A DNA stretch of 64,000 bases from Berkiella sp964496435. GTDB taxonomy: Bacteria; Pseudomonadota; Gammaproteobacteria; Berkiellales; Berkiellaceae. The notes beneath the pieces were generated by a model. It worked only from the letters and a program-made list of their open reading frames with translations. It was not told the DNA's origin and searched no databases. Positions 1 through 8,701 of this stretch are shown one piece after another; positions within the stretch are counted from its first letter, which is position 1; the number at the start of each line of letters is the position of its first letter. The stretch is taken from contig CAZBZP010000017.1 in assembly GCA_964496435.1 (NCBI GenBank), positions 1 through 64,000 on the forward strand, read 5' to 3'. The translations under genes and the position numbers were made by a program.

Positions 1-219
1 CCTCGCTGCGCTCGTGGGTTTGAACCCACCGCCTCGCTGCGCTCGTGGGTGGGCTACTACATTTCACCGCTGACGCGGTTGTGGATGGGTATTTTTTATT
101 TTAATACCCACCGCCTCGCTGAACCCACCGCCTCGCTGCGCTCGTGGGTTTGAACCCACCGCCTCGCTACGCTCGTGGGTGGGCTACTACATTTCACCGC
201 TGACGCGGTTGTGGATGGG
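1..219. repeat. Palindromic GC-rich repeat block, two 89-bp copies
   Basis: Positions 1-89 recur at 131-219 with a single difference (G39 versus A169), a period of 130 bp. Each copy carries short palindromic units in which AACCCAC and GTGGGTT flank a 15-base core (for example 122-150), followed by a small ACCGC/GCGGT hairpin. The block is far richer in G and C than its surroundings and has no coding potential. It resembles REP-like intergenic elements. The left edge of the window cuts it, so the total copy number is unknown. Positions 220-304 hold nothing else recognisable. Confidence 0.85.
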
Positions 220-304
220 GATTTGTTTTATTGGGTGGTTTTTGCAGGACGCCGCCAACCGCGGTTATCGATGAAGATTGATTTTATTATTTCAATTAGT
301 CGCC

Positions 305-1186
305 TCAGCGATAGAGTTTAATGACCACTCTTCTGTTCTTCGCTCTGCCTGCCGCGGTTTTATTCGAAGCAACCGGCACCTTGTCAGCATAATCTTTGAG
401 GGTAAAGTGGTTCGCAGGCACACCATGATGCATAACCAGAAAATCTTTGACTGCCCACATACGTTGACTTGCCAAATAATCATTGGCTTGTAGGGTGCCT
501 TTTCTATCCGCATGACCTGCAACATCAATACGGCGAATTTTTCCATCGGCACCAATAAAAGTTGCTAGCTCTTTTAACTTGGCTTCATTTTCATGACTTA
601 GTATGGCACTGCCACTATCAAAGTAGAGGACGATTTCTTTTAACTCTGAAAACGAATGCGGGATCATTTGTGCGATACAATTTAAATATTCTTTATAAGC
701 CTTTTCAAAACCAACTGGCATGAGCACCACTTTATCTTTTTTATGTTGCTCAATGGTTGCAGTATTAGCAGGAGAAATCGTTATTACAGGGGTTTGTCCT
801 GCATCGAGGCTTTCCAACAATTGGTAAACCGCCACGCTTTTCAGCGACATGGGTACGGTGCCAGGCTTTACGGGTACCTGCGCTATTTTCCTGGGACGCC
901 CATCAAGTTTCCAATGTTGAGGATAAGCGGCAATATATGCCTTACCTGGATGAAGACGCGCTAGGATTGAATCAACAACCAGCTCCTGATGCACGTGTGA
1001 TTTTTGACTAAAAGTCGCTTTTCCATAGCCTGGAATGGTATGCGTCAGGGTGCATTCTAATTTAGATGTGGTTGTTTTCCACTGAGATTGATCAATGGCT
1101 GCTTTATATTCGACTGCAAAGGCGCATGGCACTAGGCTAAGCGCGGCAGATAAAGCTACAATAGACCATTGACGAAAAAGCACCAT
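305..1186 (-). CDS. motY: MotY-like OmpA-domain protein (flagellar T-ring component)
   Basis: MotY proteins form the periplasmic T ring that holds the stator around a polar flagellar motor. The 293-residue product starts with a signal peptide ending near PCAFA. The N-terminal domain shows the MotY pattern QSQW followed by ECTLTHTIPGYGKATF. A C-terminal OmpA-like peptidoglycan-binding domain (about residues 185-293) carries GHADRKG and NRRVVIKLYR. I chose the ATG at 1186, not the upstream one at 1231, because it begins the signal peptide and is preceded by AGGAAACCAAGG. It diverges from pyrC, and the motY-pyrC-rnt order matches Pseudomonas. No other flagellar gene is in the window, so a cell-wall role other than motility remains possible. 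Confidence 0.8.
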   Translation of the reverse strand: MVLFRQWSIVALSAALSLVPCAFAVEYKAAIDQSQWKTTTSKLECTLTHTIPGYGKATFSQKSHVHQELVVDSILARLHPGKAYIAAYPQHWKLDGRPRKIAQVPVKPGTVPMSLKSVAVYQLLESLDAGQTPVITISPANTATIEQHKKDKVVLMPVGFEKAYKEYLNCIAQMIPHSFSELKEIVLYFDSGSAILSHENEAKLKELATFIGADGKIRRIDVAGHADRKGTLQANDYLASQRMWAVKDFLVMHHGVPANHFTLKDYADKVPVASNKTAAGRAKNRRVVIKLYR

Positions 1187-1251
1187 GCCTTGGTTTCCTA
1201 GATTTCGGGCACTATGACTACATCGACACACAGTAAATAGAACTTGATGGT

Positions 1252-2292
1252 ATGCAAAAAATAGAGATTATTTATCCAGACGACTGGCATTGCCACCTGC
1301 GGGATGGACAAGCCTTAGCGACAACAGTACCCCTGGTAGCAGCACAATTTAAACGCGCTATTGCGATGCCTAATTTGCAACCAGCAGTTGCCAACGCGCA
1401 AGATGCTTTAGCTTATTACCAACGTATTAAAGCACATATTCCAGCGCACCTGGATTTCACCCCTTTAATGACACTGTATTTAAAAGATAATACAACCCCC
1501 CACATCATCGAAGAGGCAAAAGAAAGCGGTGTGGTTTATGCTTGCAAACTATATCCTGCAGGCGTTACCACCAACTCTGCCCAAGGCGTGAGCAGTTTAG
1601 AAGCCCTCTATCCTGCCTTAGCAGCCATGGAAAAGTGTGGATTACCCCTTTTAATTCATGGTGAAGTCAATGATCACGATATTGATATCTTTGATAGAGA
1701 AGCAATATTCATTGAACGTTATTGTCAGCGATTGATCAGTGCTTTTCCTCGTTTAAAAATAGTACTTGAACATATCACCACTTCAGACGCTGTAGCTTTT
1801 GTTAAAAACGCGCCATCAACGGTGGCAGCAACAATCACGCCGCAGCATTTATTATTAAATCGCAATGCCCTTTTTACAGGTGGCATAAAGCCCCATCACT
1901 ATTGCTTACCGGTTTTAAAACGACAAAGTCATCAACAAGCGCTTATTGAAGCGGCAACCAGTGGCAACCCCAAATTCTTTATTGGCACAGATAGTGCGCC
2001 TCATGCCAAGAGTAAAAAGGAAAGCGCTTGCGGTTGTGCCGGCATATTCAGCCATCATGCAGCAATAGAATTGTATGCCATGGCTTTTGAACAAGCAGGT
2101 GCCTTAGATAAACTAGAAGGTTTCACCAGCCTACATGGCCCCGCTTTTTATCAATTGCCCCTCAATACGCAAAAGTTGACCCTCATTAAAGAATCTTGGC
2201 AAGTGCCAGCGTCAATTGCCTATGAAAATGAAACGCTTATTCCCTTTTATGCCCAAGAAACCCTATCCTGGAAGTTAAGTAATGGATCATAA
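1252..2292 (+). CDS. pyrC: Dihydroorotase
   Basis: PyrC reversibly cyclises N-carbamoyl-aspartate to dihydroorotate, the third step of de novo pyrimidine synthesis, in the cytoplasm. The 346 residues match the short class II dihydroorotase of Escherichia coli (348 residues). The metal-binding HxH is H13-C-H15 in DWHCHLRDG. The lysine expected to be carboxylated is K99 in CKLYPAGVTTN. Further metal ligands sit in LLIHGEV and LEHITT, and the substrate aspartate region in IGTDSAPH. Its end overlaps the start of rnt by 11 bp, so the two are probably translationally coupled. Confidence 0.97.
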   Translation: MQKIEIIYPDDWHCHLRDGQALATTVPLVAAQFKRAIAMPNLQPAVANAQDALAYYQRIKAHIPAHLDFTPLMTLYLKDNTTPHIIEEAKESGVVYACKLYPAGVTTNSAQGVSSLEALYPALAAMEKCGLPLLIHGEVNDHDIDIFDREAIFIERYCQRLISAFPRLKIVLEHITTSDAVAFVKNAPSTVAATITPQHLLLNRNALFTGGIKPHHYCLPVLKRQSHQQALIEAATSGNPKFFIGTDSAPHAKSKKESACGCAGIFSHHAAIELYAMAFEQAGALDKLEGFTSLHGPAFYQLPLNTQKLTLIKESWQVPASIAYENETLIPFYAQETLSWKLSNGS

Positions 2293-2896
2293 CATCAGCT
2301 CTCGTTTTCGTGGTTTTTTACCCATCGTCGTTGATGTGGAAACAGGGGGTGTTAATCCACAAAAAGATGCCCTTTTAGAAATGGCGGCTATCAGCATAAA
2401 AATGGATGAAAATGGAATAATCTCTCCTGATCAAACCTATCATTATCATGTTGAACCTTTTGCTGGTGCTAATCTTGATGAAAGCGCTTTGGCCTTTAAT
2501 AAAATTGACCCAGGCCACCCCTTTCGCTTTGCGCAAAGTGAAAATGACGTGCTCACCACTTTTTTTGCGGGAATTAATAATGAACTTCAACAAAAAAAAT
2601 GTTCTCGCGCGGTGTTAGTAGGACATAACGCTTGGTTTGATCAGCATTTTCTCAATGCAGCTGTGGCAAGATGTAGAATAAATAAGAGCCCCTTTCATCG
2701 ATTTACCAGCCTGGATACAGCCACTTTAAGTGCCCTCGTTTATGGACAAACCGTGCTTGCAAAAGCAATGCAGGCCGCACAGATCCCTTTTAACACCGAC
2801 AATGCCCATTCGGCTTTATATGATGCTCAAAGCACCGCTGAATTATTCTGCACCATTGTAAATAAATGGCAAAATTTAGGTGGTTGGGGAAAATAG
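2282..2896 (+). CDS. rnt: Ribonuclease T
   Basis: RNase T is a DEDDh-family 3'-5' exonuclease that trims the 3' ends of tRNA and other stable RNAs. The 204-residue protein has Exo I acidic residues D18 and E20 in VDVETGG. Exo II lies in VGHNAWFD. Exo III has H176 and D181 in HSALYDAQSTAELF. Its length agrees with the family (about 215 residues). It overlaps pyrC by 11 bp and converges on the monooxygenase gene with only 9 bp between stop codons. Confidence 0.95.
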   Translation: MDHNISSRFRGFLPIVVDVETGGVNPQKDALLEMAAISIKMDENGIISPDQTYHYHVEPFAGANLDESALAFNKIDPGHPFRFAQSENDVLTTFFAGINNELQQKKCSRAVLVGHNAWFDQHFLNAAVARCRINKSPFHRFTSLDTATLSALVYGQTVLAKAMQAAQIPFNTDNAHSALYDAQSTAELFCTIVNKWQNLGGWGK

Positions 2897-2905
2897 AACG
2901 AGCTA

Positions 2906-4651
2906 TTAGTTTTGCATTTTAGCTCTCTTGGGCTCTGGTACTACCTTTGGTTTTTGCGGAAAATTCGTTTCAAGAATAATATGAACCTGTTCATCAAAAT
3001 TCCGACTGAATTTTTCAACATAAGCGAAATTATCCAAGTATTTCGCTTTTTTAGATTTTTGAAAGGAAGCAGTTAATGTTTTAGGTCGATGAAACATAGC
3101 TTGGTGTTTAAGAAGCATCTTTGATAATTTCTGAACATTCTTCTCTAGGGTTACTAGCTCTCCAAGCTTTGCCAGACTTTGTATTTCGCAATCAATTTTC
3201 AGTAATAATTTTTTAATCTTTTCTTCTTCATGGGCTTCTAATACATTCTTAGTGCTTAGTTTATCAAATAGTGCTTGAGCGGCCCCTTTGAAAGCACTAA
3301 ATTCAGCTTGAACAAGCCCCAGCTTCAAGTTGCTTTGCTTAGCAGGATCGCTAATCATGGCAATTTCTCTTTTTCTTCTTTGATTCATGCCCGCATTAAA
3401 TTTATCTAATGCAAAATTCCCCTTCGCATTTAAACATTCAGCAAATTGAATGCCGCCTGTAATGGCATCGTTCATGCCATGGCCGCCAAAAAACCAAGGG
3501 GATTGAAAGGAATCGCCAATAAGAGCATAAACACCGCCCTTTCCTAATTTTGTCGTCGGCTTATCTGCTCCCATGTAATCTAAAGGGAATGCTGTTGCAT
3601 TCATATCTCTGAGCTGTTCAGTCACCTCTTGGGGTTTATCACCCTTTTGTTCTTTTGGCTGTATCGCTAAATGCCCAGGACCTAATACGTTAAGCATGCC
3701 AATTATTTGATCCAATTTTTCCTCATCCACATTTCCCTCATCGTCTTGTAGCGTTTCTCTAATAAGCTCTTCATCATCTAGCAATTTTTGTATTTTTGTT
3801 TCAAAGAAAAACTGTGCCCACTCTAAAAACTCAGCTCTAAATTCTTTTCTTGTTTCTTTGTTTTTATAAAGCATTAATATTTCTTCAGGGACTTCTGTTG
3901 CTAAATTAAGTGTCGCTTTATTAGCATCACTAAAAAAATATTGCATTGGGTAATAAGGCTTATCCCATCCATGCTCAATTAAATATTCATTATCCTCATT
4001 CGCCCAATTAATTTCACCTGAAATTAACTGAAATAATTTTTTGATATCTTTTTCATTCAACCCCATTTCAGGAAGATTTAACTTCAGCTGAATAACACCA
4101 CATGGTGGATGTCGATGCTGCACTTCTTGCAGTTCAAATTTAAAATAAGGTTGTTTACCATTCACTTGTGCCGTCGCATTGAGCAAGTCAGCCATTAAAT
4201 GACGTGCACCATCGGCTTCAATAAAATGAGAAAAACGACTTGTCTTTTTTTCTTTGTTTTCTTCAAATGAAATAATCTGATTTTCAGGATCAATAGCAGT
4301 AATTTTAACTTGCTGGCCATGATGAATACTCACTCTTTCTGGAAATTCTTTTTGTAAAGCGAGTAGTTTCCTTTCTAAAAACTTTTGCACACTTCTGACT
4401 CTTGTTGAGCTATCAACTTCAGATATTTTTCTATTTTTATATTCTTCATCAAGTGGATCATTTGAGTCTATTAAAGAGTTAATGAATGCTTCACTTTCTC
4501 CTTTAATAGATATGCGCTGTGGTCGGGTGAAATGATCGCGATTTTCAAATATAGCGACCTTATGTCCTTGTTGGATGAGCTTTATGGCCGCCGCTAAGCC
4601 ACCACCTCCCATTCCAACAATCACAATAGGATCTTGGGAAGCATCAGACAT
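2906..4651 (-). CDS. FAD-dependent monooxygenase-like protein
   Basis: This 581-residue protein has an N-terminal Rossmann FAD-binding motif (VGMGGGGLAAA, about residues 12-22) with a following acidic residue in IFENRD. A second FAD contact is GDSFQSPWFFGGHGMNDAI, the GD motif of class A flavoprotein hydroxylases. The last 140 residues are lysine- and glutamate-rich, look helical, and have no counterpart in ordinary hydroxylases. Substrate and pathway cannot be read from the sequence, and there is no signal peptide. AAAGG lies nine bases before the ATG. Large FAD monooxygenases with extra C-terminal helices occur in Legionella and relatives, so a secreted effector is one possibility and a metabolic hydroxylase the other. 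Confidence 0.7.
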   Translation of the reverse strand: MSDASQDPIVIVGMGGGGLAAAIKLIQQGHKVAIFENRDHFTRPQRISIKGESEAFINSLIDSNDPLDEEYKNRKISEVDSSTRVRSVQKFLERKLLALQKEFPERVSIHHGQQVKITAIDPENQIISFEENKEKKTSRFSHFIEADGARHLMADLLNATAQVNGKQPYFKFELQEVQHRHPPCGVIQLKLNLPEMGLNEKDIKKLFQLISGEINWANEDNEYLIEHGWDKPYYPMQYFFSDANKATLNLATEVPEEILMLYKNKETRKEFRAEFLEWAQFFFETKIQKLLDDEELIRETLQDDEGNVDEEKLDQIIGMLNVLGPGHLAIQPKEQKGDKPQEVTEQLRDMNATAFPLDYMGADKPTTKLGKGGVYALIGDSFQSPWFFGGHGMNDAITGGIQFAECLNAKGNFALDKFNAGMNQRRKREIAMISDPAKQSNLKLGLVQAEFSAFKGAAQALFDKLSTKNVLEAHEEEKIKKLLLKIDCEIQSLAKLGELVTLEKNVQKLSKMLLKHQAMFHRPKTLTASFQKSKKAKYLDNFAYVEKFSRNFDEQVHIILETNFPQKPKVVPEPKRAKMQN

Positions 4652-4883
4652 ATTCTAGCCTTTTATAGCCTTTTTCTCTTTGATGATCCTGAATACTTAA
4701 AAGTTCAAAATGATAATTAGGGTGGGTGTATGGTGATAGGTTACTGTTTTTAATGCTATAAATTGGGGTTTTTTTCGACAAAAATGTACTTATAACTCAC
4801 ATTTTTATATATTTTCTCACTTGAGCTTGCCTTATATAGCCAGCTTTATTATTATTTTCTTTTTCGATGTTCAGAGGTATCTG

Positions 4884-5177
4884 ATGAGAAATTTGACGAT
4901 TAATGAATGTAGTATAATAAGTGGCGCTTCTCTCACTGAAAGACAAGTTGATAGTATATTAGGTAAAGTAGGCGCTTATTCTGCACAAGTTTGTTTCTTG
5001 GGTGCAGTATACTGTGCAGGTTATATCGGCCTTCCTGCCCTGTTACTTTGCGGCGGTGGCTCTGTCGCTAAAATCGCAGGTACTTATGTATTCTATGATA
5101 ACAAGGAAGTCATATTAGAAAAGCTCAATGTAGCTAAAGATTATGTGGAAACTACTTGGCAAGGCTTTCAACGCTAA
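4884..5177 (+). CDS. Small double-glycine-leader protein, microcin-like (copy 1)
   Basis: The protein has 97 residues. Its first 15, MRNLTINECSIISGA, match the spacing of the microcin V leader (L4, E8, I12, G14, small residue 15), predicting cleavage after G-A by a C39 peptidase transporter. The 82-residue mature part has three cysteines, a hydrophobic segment with GLPALLLCGGG, and a charged C-terminus. An upstream in-frame start at 4821 exists, but AGAGG at 4873-4877 sits six bases before the ATG at 4884 and the leader begins exactly there. No immunity gene or transporter is adjacent. It could be a bacteriocin, or a secreted protein of other function using the same export signal. Confidence 0.6.
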   Translation: MRNLTINECSIISGASLTERQVDSILGKVGAYSAQVCFLGAVYCAGYIGLPALLLCGGGSVAKIAGTYVFYDNKEVILEKLNVAKDYVETTWQGFQR

Positions 5178-5193
5178 GTATTATAACAAGCGC

Positions 5194-6084
5194 TTAGAGA
5201 TGTGCCTTAGATATAAATCTTTTGAACCTGCTATGCGCTTTCTCTTTTTTCAGACCCGTGTATTCTTGTAACAAGACATTATTATCTTTCATTACTTGTT
5301 GCGGATCTGAAGTATCTTTAATATCAACATCATAACCTGTCACCAAAGGTGTTTTTCTCGTTTTTAAGGCATGATAGCGTGGCGATGCGTTTGTTATAAA
5401 ATCGATAATTTGCTTTTTGGAAATTGGATTGTTCAGGACTTCCAAGTCTCCATTCACAATAAAATGTAAAATATTATAATATTTCAGCGTAGCATCGAAT
5501 TGAGAATGATCTTCAAAAAGAAATTCGCCTGCGTTTTCATAAAACCAAGCAAGGCCCGCTAACATTTTTATCCGCGTAGGTTTGTAATGGCCACTGTTGT
5601 TACTTAAAGTAATCAATCGTCCATCAGAAAAATATGCATGCCCAATGGCTATCACTGGCAAGCCTGCCACTAAATAAGAATGATGTTTGATTTCTTCAGC
5701 GGGCGCACAAAGGAGTCGATAATCTGGCATGAGAGCAAAGATATATTCTCCATCCAAGAGAAATTCTTGACTATCTAAAAAGATTTCACCTGTTGCGCTA
5801 ACGAGATAGGCATCTCTTTGCTCGCAGGAAAGATAGTGTTTTGGGTTCAGATTTTCTGTAAGGCGCTCATCCTCAAATTCAGGATGCATAAGTATAAAAT
5901 TGCTGAGTAAATCCGCATCCTTAGATTGATATAATTTTAATAATTCCAGCTCTTCTTTTGAGTATAAAATTTTAGGAGGCGGTTGCACATTATCATTACT
6001 GTGCTTTAGTAACAAAGGCGTATAGGTTTTGCAATTCGAGGGAATTTTTGGCTGAGCTGCAGGTAAAAGAGCAAATTTTAGCAT
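5194..6084 (-). CDS. Unknown protein with SGHYKP motif
   Basis: I do not recognise the family of this 296-residue soluble protein. It has no signal peptide or membrane segment. Its central part has VIAIGHAYFSDGRL followed by SNNSGHYKPTRIKML (about residues 145-175), a hydrophobic strand pattern ending in Ser-Gly-His-Tyr. Plant IQM calmodulin-binding proteins carry a similar SGHYRPT string, which may be coincidence. The C-terminus is basic (KKEKAHSRFKRFISK). It is convergent with the small leader protein gene and lies downstream of the autotransporter pair in the same direction. An effector-like role is inferred only from its surroundings. Confidence 0.55.
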   Translation of the reverse strand: MLKFALLPAAQPKIPSNCKTYTPLLLKHSNDNVQPPPKILYSKEELELLKLYQSKDADLLSNFILMHPEFEDERLTENLNPKHYLSCEQRDAYLVSATGEIFLDSQEFLLDGEYIFALMPDYRLLCAPAEEIKHHSYLVAGLPVIAIGHAYFSDGRLITLSNNSGHYKPTRIKMLAGLAWFYENAGEFLFEDHSQFDATLKYYNILHFIVNGDLEVLNNPISKKQIIDFITNASPRYHALKTRKTPLVTGYDVDIKDTSDPQQVMKDNNVLLQEYTGLKKEKAHSRFKRFISKAHL

Positions 6085-6220
6085 TTTCTAGTTCTTTGTC
6101 ACAAATAGGACGTCATTATATAAGAATGAAAGCTGGCTACGAGCTTTTGCCGACAAAGGGTAACAAAAGAGGGATAAACGGTAAAGCAGTTATTTAAGCG
6201 TCAAAATGAATGCGACGAGA

Positions 6221-6246
6221 ATACGCTATGAAAACTCATAGCGTAT
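6221..6246. terminator. Inverted repeat over the stop codon of the second autotransporter gene
   Basis: An 11-bp perfect inverted repeat (6221-6231 with 6236-6246, loop AAAC) spans the last codons and stop of the minus-strand autotransporter gene. No clear U-run follows on the minus strand, so an RNA-stabilising hairpin is as likely as a true intrinsic terminator. Confidence 0.4.
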
Positions 6247-8676
6247 TCTAAAGAACCCAGAATGAGAATGATAATCTTCTTTAAAGTGATAATCATAATC
6301 GCCTGATAAGGTAAAATTATAGTGGGTAAAGAGTGTTAAGCTTGCCCCGAGATTCATGCTGGCTCTGGCTGGCGTAAAGCCATTGGTGATAAAGCTGGGA
6401 CCTGCCCCCACAAATTGGGAAGTAATGTGCATGTCATCCTGAATAAAATCGTAGAAACCCATCGTATGGATTTCTGATTGCAACAACATGTAATCATTGA
6501 TAGCAAAGTCATCTACAAATTTAACACCAACCCCTGTAAGCAGGGTGTCAAAATCTTCCCCGTTAACAAATTGACCCGCAGGACCTGCATTCGTTTCCTG
6601 GTAGCCTCTTAAGCTGAGATTGGAATAAAAGACGGAGGCCAGCGGAATAACATGCCATTGATAAGTTCCAAAGACATAACCTGTTTCAGCTTTGGCACCG
6701 GTTTGATAGCCATGGAAATGTCCGCGTGGGTAAAGCGATAGTTCATTAAAAATAACATTTCGATTAACGGTATAGTTGTTATAAGCTAAACCGACCTCGG
6801 CATTAATGTACAGTGGGCAATCAAAATCAAGGCTTGCATACATGGTGCCTTGATAGCTTGTCGCATATGTTTTGGATGCTGAGACATCATTGTTAATATC
6901 TAAAGCAGCCCAAGCAAATGAAGCACCAATTAAGGTAAGAGGCGTTAGCATGGTGTCTCCACCTAATACAACTCCCCAGGTATCATCCTTGTAACCTGCA
7001 ATGCCATGGCGATATGATTGACTGCCATGTTGTTTAAAGAATTTAGTCCATAATCCCTGATCAGACTTTTTCAAATCACCGCTTGAGATCCCTTTGGCAT
7101 TTGGGGAGGCAGTGTGAATACGCCAAAAATTCATTCTATCCATTCTATCGCCAACAATGCCAAACACCCTGTCTTGGGTGTTAAAACTTTCATATAAAAT
7201 AGCGCCGTCCACGATTGGTGCCAGCGTTGCTAAGGCATCATTAAGGGATTTCGCATCAGTAAAAAGTGACATTTGCTCAATAATATCATCCAATGGCGTT
7301 GCAGTAGGTGCTCCCAAAGCAAGACCATCGATAACGGAGGCAATACCTTGAGTATTACCTTGATTTGCATAGAGGGTTGATGGTTTTGAGCTAACAATCA
7401 GATTTAAAATCGTGCTACCAGGATTCAGCGATGTTGAGAAAGTGGTTAATAAACTATTGGGATTAGAAACCGTCGGCAATGCGGATATACCACCGGCGCT
7501 GTTAATGAGCGGTATAACGGTGTTAACGCCTGGTGAGAAGCCGGGATTTAAGATTGTAATTTTATTGGTTGCGCTGGTAATGGTGCCACCTGAAACATTA
7601 ATGATACCTGTTGTAAGCAAATTACCATTCATATCCACTTTATAGCTTGCACCATTATCAAAAATAAGATCACCAACAACAGTCAGATTATTACTATTGG
7701 GCAAAATGAGCGATGCATTGGGATTGATTTCAAAAGCGCCACCAACCACGCTGATGATAGGAGAGCCTGCCACTATCAAAGTGGTGTTGGGCAATACATC
7801 TACATCAAGCGCAAAAATATTCGCCGTGAGTGCATCAATATTAGCTGGGCCCAAGGTACCAAAGTTTACTTGTTTTATATCTGAATTGAGTGCACCAATA
7901 GGAAAATCAACTAAAGTATTTTGTCCGAAAAAGTTAACGGTACCGGAGTTGTCACCAGCCAATGTTGCAATATGATTCAAATGTGGGTGAGCATAAAAAT
8001 TAACGTCACCGTCTTCTGCAAAGAGAAAAGTATTTGCGTAAATATCCTGTGCAAAAGTGACATCGCCAGAGGCTGGTGATAATATGCTTATCACCCCAAA
8101 TGGCAAAGCCTCACTACCAATTGTCCCATTAAAGGTATTGGTTGCTGCCTGACCTGCAATGATAATTTGATCAATATTAGCATTGTTTGTTGTAAAATTT
8201 GTATTTAGAACACGGGGGGTAGCGCCTACAGAGTTAATCACTATAAAGGTCCCGCCTGGTCCTGCAACATTTACCTCACCGGCTTGTAGCAAAGTACCAT
8301 CAAAATCAAAAACATTCGCGGTGATGCCTGCGGTATTTAATAAAATTAAGGGAAGTGGATTGGTCGTGCCAATGTTGCCTTGTACATTCGCATTGCCAGC
8401 AAAATTGAGTAAAACCTCAAAGGGCGTATTGGCAACCCCATTATTATTATCAATGGCAATACCACCTGTTTGGCCAACCGCGTAGCCATTGGTGATAACA
8501 AAATTAGAGCCTGCACCTGCAAAATTATAACCATTGCCACCATCAGGCAAAGCACCACTGTTACTGTCAATATTAGCCGGAATGGGTACCAAAACAGCTT
8601 GTGCTGTTGTGATATTCAAGCAAAAGAGGGTCGAAGCTAAGACAGCCTTCACCAGGAATGAACTTGTCTGTTTCAT
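6226..8676 (-). CDS. Autotransporter adhesin-like protein (second of tandem pair)
   Basis: This is a type V secreted surface protein of 816 residues. A signal peptide ends around TTAQA. A glycine-, asparagine- and threonine-rich passenger (about 30-480) should form a beta helix. A C-terminal autotransporter barrel (about 550-816) ends in RIRYEFS. The passenger contains GNIGTTNPLPL-type strings like those of Rickettsia OmpB-family proteins. The ATG at 8676 is preferred over one at 8712 because it starts the signal peptide and has AAGGAT six bases upstream. Only 25 bp separate it from the larger paralogue upstream, so they are probably one transcript. The barrel ends FS rather than with the aromatic residue itself. 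Confidence 0.85.
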   Translation of the reverse strand: MKQTSSFLVKAVLASTLFCLNITTAQAVLVPIPANIDSNSGALPDGGNGYNFAGAGSNFVITNGYAVGQTGGIAIDNNNGVANTPFEVLLNFAGNANVQGNIGTTNPLPLILLNTAGITANVFDFDGTLLQAGEVNVAGPGGTFIVINSVGATPRVLNTNFTTNNANIDQIIIAGQAATNTFNGTIGSEALPFGVISILSPASGDVTFAQDIYANTFLFAEDGDVNFYAHPHLNHIATLAGDNSGTVNFFGQNTLVDFPIGALNSDIKQVNFGTLGPANIDALTANIFALDVDVLPNTTLIVAGSPIISVVGGAFEINPNASLILPNSNNLTVVGDLIFDNGASYKVDMNGNLLTTGIINVSGGTITSATNKITILNPGFSPGVNTVIPLINSAGGISALPTVSNPNSLLTTFSTSLNPGSTILNLIVSSKPSTLYANQGNTQGIASVIDGLALGAPTATPLDDIIEQMSLFTDAKSLNDALATLAPIVDGAILYESFNTQDRVFGIVGDRMDRMNFWRIHTASPNAKGISSGDLKKSDQGLWTKFFKQHGSQSYRHGIAGYKDDTWGVVLGGDTMLTPLTLIGASFAWAALDINNDVSASKTYATSYQGTMYASLDFDCPLYINAEVGLAYNNYTVNRNVIFNELSLYPRGHFHGYQTGAKAETGYVFGTYQWHVIPLASVFYSNLSLRGYQETNAGPAGQFVNGEDFDTLLTGVGVKFVDDFAINDYMLLQSEIHTMGFYDFIQDDMHITSQFVGAGPSFITNGFTPARASMNLGASLTLFTHYNFTLSGDYDYHFKEDYHSHSGFFRIRYEFS

Positions 8677-8701
8677 TGTTAATCCTTTGGCTTTCACTTT
8701 T

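Noticed and set aside
1..219. CRISPR array at the left edge.
   Set aside because: Only two long copies separated by one 41-bp stretch, with internal palindromes and no short repeat-spacer rhythm or cas genes.
278..493. Plus-strand 71-codon frame at the left edge.
   Set aside because: Fully opposite the MotY C-terminus, which has clear domain motifs; no ribosome site.
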